Positions 1 to 7,900 of a DNA stretch of 15,823 bases are shown here, piece by piece; the first letter of the stretch is position 1; every line of letters begins with the position of its first letter. The position numbers were made by a program, and so were the translations under genes. The notes beneath the pieces were generated by a model. The model searched no databases and was not told where the DNA came from. It was given only the letters and a program-made list of their open reading frames with translations. The stretch is from Megasphaera sp. UBA5897 (lineage in GTDB: Bacteria > Bacillota > Negativicutes > Veillonellales > Megasphaeraceae): positions 19,908 to 35,730 of the forward strand of contig DJEN01000081.1 of NCBI GenBank assembly GCA_002431345.1, given 5' to 3'.

Positions 1-2250
1 GTTCTTATCAAACGCTGCAACGATTTTGGCGCAGGCGGCGTATCCGTAGCTATTGGTGAATTGACAGACGGTCTTGATATCAATCTCGATAAAGTACCGA
101 AAAAATACGAAGGCCTTGACGGCACGGAATTGGCTATTTCCGAATCGCAGGAACGTATGGCTGTCGTAGTAGCACCGGAACATGTCGATGAATTTATGAA
201 ATATGCAACCGAAGAAAACCTGGAAGCTACGATTGTAGCTGTTGCGACGGATACTAAACGTCTTGTCATGCATTGGCGAGATCAAAATGTAGTCAATATT
301 ACCCGCGCTTTCCTCGATACAAATGGTGTAACGCAGCATCGCAAAGCCGTTGTTGCAGCTCCGGAAGATAAAGATTTCTTTAAAGCACCTAACGTTCAGG
401 ATGTAGCAAAAACGTGGCTGCATACGATGGGAACCTTGAATATTGCATCGGAACAGGGATTGGCAGAACGGTTTGACAGCACGATTGGTGCCCGCACGGT
501 TTTGATGCCCTTTGGCGGCAAGTATCAAAAGACACCGGTTGAAGGTATGGTAGCGAAAATTCCTGTTACGCACGGCAATACGACGACGGCCAGCATTTTC
601 ACACACGGATACGATCCGGATTTGGCAATTTGGAGCCCGTTCCACGGCGCACTGTATGCAGTTGTTCAATCCATTGCCAAATTGGTAGCACTTGGCGGCG
701 ATCGCAAAAAAGTATATTTGACGATGCAGGAATTTTTCCAAAGCCTCGGTACGAACGAAAAGGCTTGGGGACAGCCGGTCAGTGCTCTGCTCGGTGCATA
801 TGTAGCCCAGCAGAAAATGGAAGTAGCTGCTATTGGCGGCAAAGACAGCATGAGTGGTACATTTGAAAACCTTACGGTACCGCCTACACTGGTTTCTTTT
901 GCTATCGTTCCTGAACACACACGGAATATTATTTCGCCGGAATTTAAAGAAGCCGGCCATGCCGTTCTTTTATTCGACCTGCCGCGGGATGCCGAAGATA
1001 TGCCTGACTTTGATGTTTTCAAAGAACACTGTGATTTCCTGCATCAAGCCGTTTTGAATGGAAAAATTAAGGCAATGCATGCCGTAGGCCAAGGCGGTAC
1101 GGCAGCAGCCATTGCACAGATGGCATTTGGCAATTGCATTGGGGTTACTGTTGATGATACTGTTACGGCACAAGATCTCTTCGATCTTCGTTACGGCTCC
1201 ATCCTTGTAGAAGTAGAAGAAGTCGTAGCTGCCGATTGGGAAAAACGGGCTCATGTATTCCGTATCGGCACGACGAATGCCTCCCAGTCGATGGAAGTCA
1301 GCGGCGTGAAGATTTCTTTGGCAGATTTGCAGCACGCTTGGGAAGAACCGCTTAGCAAGGTATTCCCTATTCAATGTGAAAGTGCTGAAGGCGATACTGA
1401 ACTGCCGCTCTTTACGACATACGGCCCTAAACGCAGTGAATCTTTCGGCAAACCGCGCGTATTTATTCCGGTATGCCCGGGAACTAACTGCGAATATGAT
1501 TCTGCAGCAGCGTTTGAACAGGCAGGAGCCGTGACAGATGTCATGGTACTGCGCAACAATACGTCGCAGGATTTGGCAGAATCTATTGATGAAATGGCGA
1601 AACGCATTGCCAAAGCACAGATTATCATGTTCCCAGGCGGCTTCAGTGCCGGTGACGAACCGGAAGGTTCGGGCAAATTTATTGCCACGCTGTTCCGCAG
1701 CCCGGCATTGTCAGAAGCACTGGAAACCCTTTTGTATCAACGGGACGGCTTGGCTCTCGGCATTTGCAACGGCTTCCAGGCACTGATCAAGCTGGGTCTC
1801 CTGCCGTATGGACATATTCAGCCTCTCCGCGCAGACAGCCCAACATTGACGTACAATACGATTGGCCGTCATTTGTCACGCATGGTCAATACAAAAGTTG
1901 TATCTGTAATGAGTCCGTGGTTTAGCAATGTCCAAGCAGGTGACGTACACACTATTGCAATTTCACACGGCGAAGGACGGTTTGTTGCGACACCGCAGCA
2001 AATTCGTGAACTGGCTGCTAAAGGACAAATTGCAACGCAGTATGTAGACCTCAAAGGCAATGCAAGCTATGACAGTACGTATAATCCGAACCAGTCTATC
2101 ATGGCTGTAGAAGGCATCACGAGTCCGGATGGCCGTGTTCTTGGCAAAATGGGCCATACAGAACGCTTCAGCTCAGACGATGTATTTGAAAATATTACAG
2201 GCAATAAGTTCCAGCCTATTTTCAAAGCTGGCGTAGCTTATTTTAAATAA
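1..2250 (+). CDS. purL: Phosphoribosylformylglycinamidine synthase (FGAM synthase), 3' part
   Basis: This enzyme makes FGAM from FGAR, ATP and glutamine in purine synthesis. The frame is open from base 1, so the gene begins before the window; 749 residues are visible. An in-frame TTG at 61 is not a start, because coding continues upstream with family-typical sequence (DFGAGG about residues 9-14). Synthetase motifs include AISESQER from residue 45 and GGKDSMSG from residue 279. From about residue 484 the chain becomes a class I glutamine amidotransferase, with PVCPGTNCEYD, MFPGGFSAGDE, the nucleophile in GICNGFQ (Cys589 of the visible part), and HGEG (His656 and Glu658) completing the triad. 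The fused glutaminase shows the long single-chain type, not the split PurL/PurQ/PurS type. A strong terminator follows 26 bases after the stop. Identity is very secure; only the N-terminal part is missing. Confidence 0.97.
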   Translation, partial: VLIKRCNDFGAGGVSVAIGELTDGLDINLDKVPKKYEGLDGTELAISESQERMAVVVAPEHVDEFMKYATEENLEATIVAVATDTKRLVMHWRDQNVVNITRAFLDTNGVTQHRKAVVAAPEDKDFFKAPNVQDVAKTWLHTMGTLNIASEQGLAERFDSTIGARTVLMPFGGKYQKTPVEGMVAKIPVTHGNTTTASIFTHGYDPDLAIWSPFHGALYAVVQSIAKLVALGGDRKKVYLTMQEFFQSLGTNEKAWGQPVSALLGAYVAQQKMEVAAIGGKDSMSGTFENLTVPPTLVSFAIVPEHTRNIISPEFKEAGHAVLLFDLPRDAEDMPDFDVFKEHCDFLHQAVLNGKIKAMHAVGQGGTAAAIAQMAFGNCIGVTVDDTVTAQDLFDLRYGSILVEVEEVVAADWEKRAHVFRIGTTNASQSMEVSGVKISLADLQHAWEEPLSKVFPIQCESAEGDTELPLFTTYGPKRSESFGKPRVFIPVCPGTNCEYDSAAAFEQAGAVTDVMVLRNNTSQDLAESIDEMAKRIAKAQIIMFPGGFSAGDEPEGSGKFIATLFRSPALSEALETLLYQRDGLALGICNGFQALIKLGLLPYGHIQPLRADSPTLTYNTIGRHLSRMVNTKVVSVMSPWFSNVQAGDVHTIAISHGEGRFVATPQQIRELAAKGQIATQYVDLKGNASYDSTYNPNQSIMAVEGITSPDGRVLGKMGHTERFSSDDVFENITGNKFQPIFKAGVAYFK

Positions 2251-2276
2251 AAGAGCAGCCTGTTAGGTGAAATCAT

Positions 2277-2320
2277 AAAAACCGGTGAGAAATGAGCATT
2301 TCATTTCTTACCGGTTTTTT
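2277..2320 (+). terminator. Rho-independent terminator of purL
   Basis: An ACCGGTGAGAAATG arm (2281-2294) pairs with CATTTCTTACCGGT (2302-2315) around a 7-base loop, with one G-T wobble. The flanking A run (2277-2280) pairs with the T run that follows (2316-2320). It lies just after the purL stop. Confidence 0.93.
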
Positions 2321-2679
2321 ATGATGCAAATATACAATAAAACTTTCTGCCTGCAGATATGAATTTGGCAGTTACTTTGATATGAAGCGGTTGTATTATG
2401 AACGGCATCAAAGGTATCTGCATATTTCTCAAAGAAAAACAACTTCCCTATCATGAATCCTGCAACTGGTTTTTCTGCTGCAGCTATTGTACATTCGTAA
2501 TACAGGTATAATTTTTTTTGAGAGGCATGGCAGCTTTTCACGCCCGTATATATCTTTCTCTAATTAGATATATTTCCGTTGATACAGTGCTTAGCATACT
2601 TGCCATCTATATACCCCTGATGATATTTTAAATACCCCGTGGCCGTATATTTTATTAATACATAGAGAAAATCACATCG
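2321..2679. other. Intergenic region with no supported gene
   Basis: About 360 AT-rich bases lie between the purL terminator and the stop of the RseC-like gene, which faces the other way. Short open frames occur on both strands (for example 2308-2541 on the - strand and 2527-2631 on the + strand). None has a well-spaced ribosome-binding site or a product I recognise. I see no RNA gene, repeat or clear terminator for the RseC-like gene here. Confidence 0.6.
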
Positions 2680-3111
2680 TTATTCTGCTGTATCTGTCTC
2701 TTTGTCGTCAGGCTGAATGACAGCCGTAATGGTCGCTTTAGTATCAATCCTTTTACCTAAACAAGCGTCGTATTTTTTTACTGCGGCAGCCCCCAACAGC
2801 AAACCCAGAATACCTCCTGCAGCAGCTGTGTATATCGTCATGCCTGCTTGGTATCCCAAGACAGCTCCGACAGCGATGAGCAGTAATGGCAATATGAAAC
2901 AAACAAAGGAACTCATGATTAAATGAGCATCTTGCACTTCATACTGCACGTCTTGCCCTTCTTGTGCACCGACTGGGTTATATGCGGTTATAAACACGCG
3001 CTCTGCTCCAAAACAAGCACTGCAGGCTACATACAAATGGTCGCGGTTTACGCGTACTTTTGCCAGTCCGTTGCTGCGGATTTTTTCTACAGTTCCTCTT
3101 CCCAAACGCAT
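2680..3111 (-). CDS. RseC/MucC-family integral membrane protein (SoxR-reducing system type)
   Basis: The 143-residue protein has a soluble N-terminal domain with a CSAC pair (Cys30, Cys33). Two hydrophobic segments follow (about residues 66-88 and 92-112), then a short charged tail (DDKETD). This is the layout of the RseC/MucC family, whose members sit in the inner membrane. In enterobacteria RseC works with Rsx/Rnf-type electron transport to keep SoxR reduced. No rnf/rsx gene is in the window, so the partner is unknown here, and in Firmicutes the SoxR link should not be assumed. The N-terminal domain has fewer cysteines than E. coli RseC (as I recall it). The ATG at 3111 follows AAGGAGGG at good spacing, and an extended -10 promoter lies upstream. 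The family call is fairly secure; the role is inferred. Confidence 0.8.
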   Translation of the reverse strand: MRLGRGTVEKIRSNGLAKVRVNRDHLYVACSACFGAERVFITAYNPVGAQEGQDVQYEVQDAHLIMSSFVCFILPLLLIAVGAVLGYQAGMTIYTAAAGGILGLLLGAAAVKKYDACLGKRIDTKATITAVIQPDDKETDTAE

Positions 3112-3163
3112 ATATATCCCTCCTTGATTCGTAACAAATAAACATTACTTATTGATTAAGCAT

Positions 3164-3192
3164 ATTATACCATGGGCTGCACGCATAATCAA
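3164..3192 (-). promoter_or_regulatory. Promoter of the RseC-like gene
   Basis: On the - strand there is TTGATT (3187-3192), a 17-base spacer and TATAAT (3164-3169). The -10 is preceded by TGG, so it is an extended -10. It reads into the gene starting at 3111, which makes that gene independent of tag upstream. Confidence 0.7.
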
Positions 3193-3209
3193 TACAATTT
3201 TGGTAAACT

Positions 3210-3791
3210 TTATACTCTGCTCTTGCTTTTGCAGCATGTTTCTATATGGTCATCCAGTATGCCGATGGCTTGTAAAAAGGAATAGATAATGACGGGGCCG
3301 ACAAATTGAAACCCTCGTTGTTTTAAATCACGGCTGATTTGTTGTGACAAGGGCGATGCTGCCGGTACGTCCGACTCTGCATCCCAATGTGCGCACAGTA
3401 CTTTATCATCCGTATATTTCCACAAATAGGCAGCAAAGCTGCCGTATTGGTGTTGTATATGCTGAATAGCTTGGGCGTTGGCGCGGACGGAATATACTTT
3501 GCGTCTATTGGCAATAACTTCTTTTTGGCAAAGTATTTGTTCTAATTCTTCATCCGTCATGACGGCGCAGCCTGCAATAGAAAACTGGTGGAAAGCTTTC
3601 CGATATGCGTTTCTGCGCTTTAAAATAGTCAGCCAGGATAACCCTGCTTGAGCTCCTTCCAGTGTCAGTATTTCAAATATATATCTGTCGTCATGGCTTG
3701 GCACGCACCATTCTGTGTCATGGTATTCCTGCAGCAGGGCATGAGAAGATGCCCAGGCACAGCGTTTTACAGGTTCTTTTTGTATTGTCAT
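3210..3791 (-). CDS. tag: DNA-3-methyladenine glycosylase I
   Basis: Tag removes 3-methyladenine from alkylated DNA in base-excision repair. The 193-residue product matches the family length and aligns by eye with E. coli Tag along its whole length. It has RCAW near the N-terminus, YHDTEW, the LEGAQAGLSW block holding the catalytic Glu (Glu45, matching E. coli Glu38) and a base-stacking Trp53, then KQRGFQFVGPVIIYSFLQA, and DDHIETCC at the C-terminus. The structural zinc ligands of the family are all present (Cys11, His24, His182, Cys186). The ATG at 3791 has GGGAGA upstream at a usable spacing. I found no convincing separate promoter or terminator. It lies 60 bases after the terminator of the redox gene upstream. 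Confidence 0.95.
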   Translation of the reverse strand: MTIQKEPVKRCAWASSHALLQEYHDTEWCVPSHDDRYIFEILTLEGAQAGLSWLTILKRRNAYRKAFHQFSIAGCAVMTDEELEQILCQKEVIANRRKVYSVRANAQAIQHIQHQYGSFAAYLWKYTDDKVLCAHWDAESDVPAASPLSQQISRDLKQRGFQFVGPVIIYSFLQAIGILDDHIETCCKSKSRV

Positions 3792-3852
3792 TGTTTCATC
3801 TCCCGACTATAAAAATGAATAATACGGCATCAAAGGAGTTACGGTACATCAT

Positions 3853-3896
3853 AAAGCAAAAAGCCCTGCATGACAACAAAAACGTTCATGCAGGGC
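3853..3896 (-). terminator. Rho-independent terminator of the CPYC redox gene
   Basis: GCCCTGCATGA (3863-3873) and TCATGCAGGGC (3886-3896) form a perfect 11-bp stem with a 12-base loop. On the - strand it is followed by TTTTTGCTTT (3862 down to 3853). It ends transcription of the gene at 3917-4195 before tag. Confidence 0.92.
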
Positions 3897-3916
3897 CTAT
3901 GTGGCAGACACCCATG

Positions 3917-4195
3917 TTATTCCAAGGCGTTTTCGAGTACGGATTGGACAAATTTTTTAATTTCATCATATGTCTGCCCCGGCTGCGCTTCATACATTTT
4001 TTCATTTCCTATAAACATAGAAGGAACATAGTAATACGAATGCCCCTGCACCATTTCCGGATGTTCTGATTCTTCATACCAGTGCAGCGAAACGGTACTA
4101 TATGCAGGATGTTCTTGGATTAATTCTTGAACGGCCTGCTTTGCTTTTTGGCAGTATGGACAGCCATGGAGATAAAAGGCAGTAATTTCTTTCAT
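3917..4195 (-). CDS. Glutaredoxin/thioredoxin-like small redox protein (CPYC)
   Basis: This 92-residue cytoplasmic protein has a single thioredoxin-like fold. A beta strand (ITAFYLH) runs into the CPYC active site (Cys12-Pro-Tyr-Cys15), the classic glutaredoxin dithiol motif. The cis-proline comes in YVPSMFIG (Val57-Pro58), the usual second element of the fold, followed by a C-terminal helix. Such proteins reduce disulfides or mixed glutathione disulfides. Its substrate cannot be read from the sequence, and an organism lacking glutathione would use another thiol. The ATG at 4195 has GAGGAGG at good spacing. The gene has its own terminator, so it is probably a single-gene transcript. It lies 167 bases from the NifX-like gene in the same direction. 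Confidence 0.85.
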   Translation of the reverse strand: MKEITAFYLHGCPYCQKAKQAVQELIQEHPAYSTVSLHWYEESEHPEMVQGHSYYYVPSMFIGNEKMYEAQPGQTYDEIKKFVQSVLENALE

Positions 4196-4238
4196 ATGTA
4201 TTCCTCCTCAGCGTGCGATTTAATTCTAATATAATATA

Positions 4239-4247
4239 AGTATATCA
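4239..4247 (-). promoter_or_regulatory. Possible extended -10 promoter of the CPYC redox gene
   Basis: The - strand reads TGaTATACT (4247 down to 4239), an extended -10, about 45 bases before the start codon at 4195. I see no good -35 hexamer at 16-18 bases. Confidence 0.45.
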
Positions 4248-4362
4248 TGGTTGAGAAGAGAATCGTATACATGCAGCAGCTGAAAATAGACTGACAGCTG
4301 GGTTATCGCGACTATGCAGATGAAAAACAAAAGCATCCGGATAAGCAAACGCTGCTTAACGG

Positions 4363-4758
4363 TTAGTCATGATTGCCGCAGCCATGTGTGCCACAAACAT
4401 GCACGCCCGTACCGTGTTCATGGTCGTGGTGGGAACAGTGGACATTGGGGTTGTACTGCAGTTTGCCGGCGAGCAAGGCTTTTACGGCATCGTCAGCATA
4501 TCCCTGTACACCGCCGTACAATGTAATGCCGGCATCTGTTAACGCAGTCTGCGCGCCGCCGCCAATACCGCCGCAAATCAATGTATTTACGCCGTGTTCC
4601 TGCAGGAAACCGGCTAATGCGCCATGGCCGCTTCCTTCCGTATCTACAATAGAAGCGGCTGTAATGGTTCCGTTTTCGACATCATACACTTTAAATTGTG
4701 CCGTGTGGCCAAAATGCTGAAAAATTTGTCCGTTTTCATACGTAACAGCTATTTTCAT
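4363..4758 (-). CDS. NifX/NifB-type dinitrogenase iron-molybdenum cofactor domain protein with His/Cys-rich tail
   Basis: The 131-residue protein begins MKIAVTYENGQIFQHFGHTAQF, the hallmark N-terminus of the NifX/NifB/VnfX cofactor-binding domain (residues 1-105). ICGGIGGGAQTAL and YGGVQGYADDAVKALLAGKL are further family blocks. The last 24 residues (108-131) are packed with His and Cys (CSHHDHEHG, HVCGTHGCGNHD) and probably bind metal. No nitrogenase genes are nearby. Stand-alone members are common in anaerobes and are thought to carry iron-sulfur or other metal clusters, but the client is unknown. I chose ATG 4758 because GGAAGGA precedes it at about 6 bases. An upstream in-frame ATG at 4791 lies inside the operator-like palindrome, about 14 bases from the predicted transcript start, and lacks a ribosome-binding site. 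Confidence 0.85.
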   Translation of the reverse strand: MKIAVTYENGQIFQHFGHTAQFKVYDVENGTITAASIVDTEGSGHGALAGFLQEHGVNTLICGGIGGGAQTALTDAGITLYGGVQGYADDAVKALLAGKLQYNPNVHCSHHDHEHGTGVHVCGTHGCGNHD

Positions 4759-4790
4759 AAAAATCCTTCCCTTCGACGAAATACTTTGCA

Positions 4791-4839
4791 TTTATAATTG
4801 ACATATGTCAATTATAAAGCGAAGAAGGTAATTTGTCAA
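4791..4839 (-). promoter_or_regulatory. Consensus promoter with overlapping 28-bp palindromic operator for the NifX-like gene
   Basis: On the - strand there is a full-consensus TTGACA (4834-4839), a 17-base spacer and TATAAT (4811-4816). A perfect 28-bp inverted repeat (4791-4818; half site TTTATAATTGACAT, no central gap) covers the -10 and the expected transcript start near 4804. A consensus promoter covered by a perfect dyad is the usual design for strong expression blocked by a repressor. The flanks resemble the TTATAAT half of PerR-type boxes, and the core TTGACATATGTCAA resembles MarR-type sites. The regulator is not identified. Confidence 0.8.
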
Positions 4840-4845
4840 CTTAGA

Positions 4846-4871
4846 AAGGCCTCGGGGTATGCCGAGGCCTT
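4846..4871 (-). terminator. Hairpin downstream of jetC, probable terminator
   Basis: AAGGCCTCGG (4846-4855) and CCGAGGCCTT (4862-4871) form a perfect 10-bp, GC-rich stem with a 6-base loop. It lies 66 bases past the jetC stop and just before the -35 of the NifX-like gene. The following tract on the - strand (TTTCTAAG) is weak in T, so termination efficiency is uncertain. The position suggests it insulates the next promoter. Confidence 0.7.
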
Positions 4872-4937
4872 ATGAACTGGATGGTATGCTATTGGTTTGA
4901 TGAGCGGATTATTTATGCAAGTACTGCTTTTTGTTTT

Positions 4938-7900
4938 TTATTCGAATAATCCTATTTCTTCATATTCATTGAGACGAACGAGGCTTTCGGGATGATGTTC
5001 TTCAAAAAAAGCGGTTCGAATTTCTTTTTCAGGTTGTAATACGCTCCCTTTCCCATTGGCAAGATTGGCGAAACGGCAGCTGTAAACGACTGGGAAGTAT
5101 TTGCGGATAAAATTGCCGTCTTCATGTGCTGTCAGTGCAATAATCTGAAAACCTAATTGCTGGGCAATAAAAAATACGGGATCGAGAATGTGGTCACTGG
5201 ATGCTTTGCCAAAAGGATTGTCAGCGATGACGACACGCGTGTTATACGCGGCTTTTTTTATATGACAGCGTTTTTCTGCCAAATAATTTAAACATCCCAG
5301 GAAAAGAGCCATATTTTTGCTCCACATTTCGCCTCCGGACCACTTATTGGATGCTTCCCAACTATACGGACGGTCAGCAAACAGTTCGGCACTTGTTGCT
5401 TTGCGGCACTTGACCTTGATGGTGCTGCTGCCCAAAATACGGCTGAGAATTTGTTGGGTCCGCAAAAATTTTTCCAATGCCTGACGAATTTTTTTGGTGT
5501 CTTCCCTGCCGGACTCGTCTTTATATTCAGCGGATTCCAGACAGTCTGTAATTGAATTGAGGTATTCTCTGATTGCAATGCGATTTTCAGAATCTTTCCA
5601 TTCCGGTACATAGACAGAATAGATTTGTTTGGTCCCTGCATTTACTTTAATGCGGGTTTTAGCCGCAATTTCCACGAGACCTTTGCAGATTTCCTGCAAA
5701 TGGGAAGCTATAAAGGATATCATATGTTCAATGTGCGTATAGTGTTCTTTTCGTTCTGATTCACAAATGGTAATGATTTTTTGCATGTCGTCCGTGCTTT
5801 TTTGCTTCCATGTGAGAAATTCCTCGTATGTTTCTTTATTGCGGATGCCGTCAACGATATGACGGCGCATTTTTTCATTTTGCAATGTCTTTTCGCAATA
5901 TCGGATAAAATCATTTTTCTTTTTTTGACTGCGGAGTTTTTGGTCATCGACAATTTGCAGTGTTTCATTCGCTTTTTTGAGAATTGGCTTAATGTTTTTT
6001 TCTAAAACAATATAGTCATTGCTTTGTTGTTCATGAGATAAAATGGCAGGCATGACGGTGGGAATAGTAAATTGCAAACGTACATTATGTTTTTCCAGTA
6101 AGGTCTGCAGCGTGAGAAAACCGTTTAATTGCAATTGGTTTTCTTTGATGCCCTGACGGCATGACTGCAGTGCGTTGGCTAGCTGTTTCTTTTCTGCTAA
6201 AAGTTGTTTCTGTATATGAGGCAGTGTGTCTGTAAATTCAACAATTGAATCGTATTGTTCAAAATACCGTTTTTTGGCAGATTGATATGCTCCATTGGCT
6301 TGGTCAAATGCTTCTTTTGCAGCTGTATGCTGTGTACGGATTTGTTCCATACAGCTGCATAATTTCTTATGCAGCTGCTGCAGTTCTTGTTCTTTAGCTT
6401 TGCCGTTTTCTGGATATATGCAGGACATATCTAAGGGCACGGGGCTATCTTCTTGAAGCTGCTGCATATCGGCTGCCAGACGCTGCATATTCTTTTGCGC
6501 AAATTCGATATCCTTTTCAAAACGGATGCGGCTTTGCTGAATGCCATCCAGTCGATTTTTTAGATAACGTCTTTTTTCTATTAGTACTTCATACGTATAT
6601 ACAGAGGATTGGGGAAGAACGGTCTGTACTTCATTATAATAAAGCATAGATGTCATGTTTTGCAGTGTTGTCTGCAGTGTTGTGATTTCTTTGTCAAGGG
6701 AACGGCATGTTTCTTGATATGCTGCCTGCTGGTTTTCTAATGTTTCTATCTGCTGGGTCAGTTGCGCTTCCTGCTGACGAAGACTGCTTTGCAGCTGCAG
6801 TTCATGCTGATGCTGTTTTTGCAGGACAAAATACTCTGTGGCTTGACTGCACTGGCGCTGCAGCACGAGAAGCTGTTCTTTGGCAGTAAAAAGCTGTTGT
6901 TTGAATTTTTCAATATTATTTTCACATTGCCGTATGGTGTCTTCTCCTTGCTGTATATCCTTTTTCAGCATGTCTGCTTGTTCTTGTGCTGTATGCTGAC
7001 TGCTGCGCAGCTCTTGATATTCTGCAAACGTATTTTTGTGGTAAAATTCCAGCAGGTCCTGACGGGTTTGCTGAAGTGTCTGCAGGGTTAAACGGTGATG
7101 TCTTTCTTGTATATCAAAGTTTTCTGCTTGTTTTTTTAGTGTCTGCATCCATTGGTTGAATGATTCCGGCAGCAAAAAATGCCAATAGGACGGCACGATG
7201 TGCTGCCGCGGTAAAATATACGTGTTGGTTAACACACTGCGCAGCTCCTGATCTGTGAGAATAAATACAGGATAGGTGAACTCATCCGCCGTTTTTTGCA
7301 GTTGGGCAAATAAAGAGGCGGCGCTGTCTGACGTCGTGATGACAGTGGCAGCCCAAAACGGATACGACTGCAGTAATTTTTCTGCATCCATACCGTTATG
7401 ACAACATTCGCGAAAAACGTCGGCACCGCTGCGCAGAGAAGAATACTGCGGCTGCCAGGCATCTATTTTTTCTTCCAAAACAGGATCGGCCGTGAATTGG
7501 TCCAGCGTATCGTACATATCCAAAAAGCGGTGCGCTTTGCGGCATGACCGCGTGATACTCTTATCCTTTTCTTCTTCCGCTAGGAGTACATCGCTTAATT
7601 GATTGCTAATATATTCTTTACGCTGATATAATTCCAACGTGTCAGAAGCCGTATTGGCACAAGCTGGCAGTACATTGAGTTTATCTATTACCAAGGACGC
7701 GTGGCTGTCAATTTGATTGATTTGCAAAGCTAGGGCCTGTAAATCTGTTTCCAATTTAACAATATTTTGTTTTTGGGCCAGCAGTGCTGTTTGTGTTTTT
7801 TCTTTTTCTTCTGTATAAAATGAAATATTTTTTTGGTACCCGGCAATGCTGGCTGTTATATGCTGCTGTTCTTCCTGCCAACGCTGGTACTGCAACTGTG

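Noticed and set aside
61..63. TTG at 61 as a purL start
   Set aside because: The frame continues open and family-like to base 1, so the gene begins outside the window.
2308..2541. 77-codon - strand frame in the gap after purL
   Set aside because: It overlaps the purL terminator, has no good ribosome-binding site, and the product matches nothing I recognise. It could be a remnant, but the support is too thin.
2527..2631. 34-codon + strand hydrophobic peptide preceded by TATAAT (2507-2512)
   Set aside because: There is no -35 at proper spacing, and the GAGAGG lies one base from the ATG, too close to act as a ribosome-binding site. Probably chance.
4276..4301. CAGCTG repeat pair as a terminator of the NifX-like gene
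   Set aside because: A six-base stem with a long loop and no T run does not meet a reasonable terminator standard.
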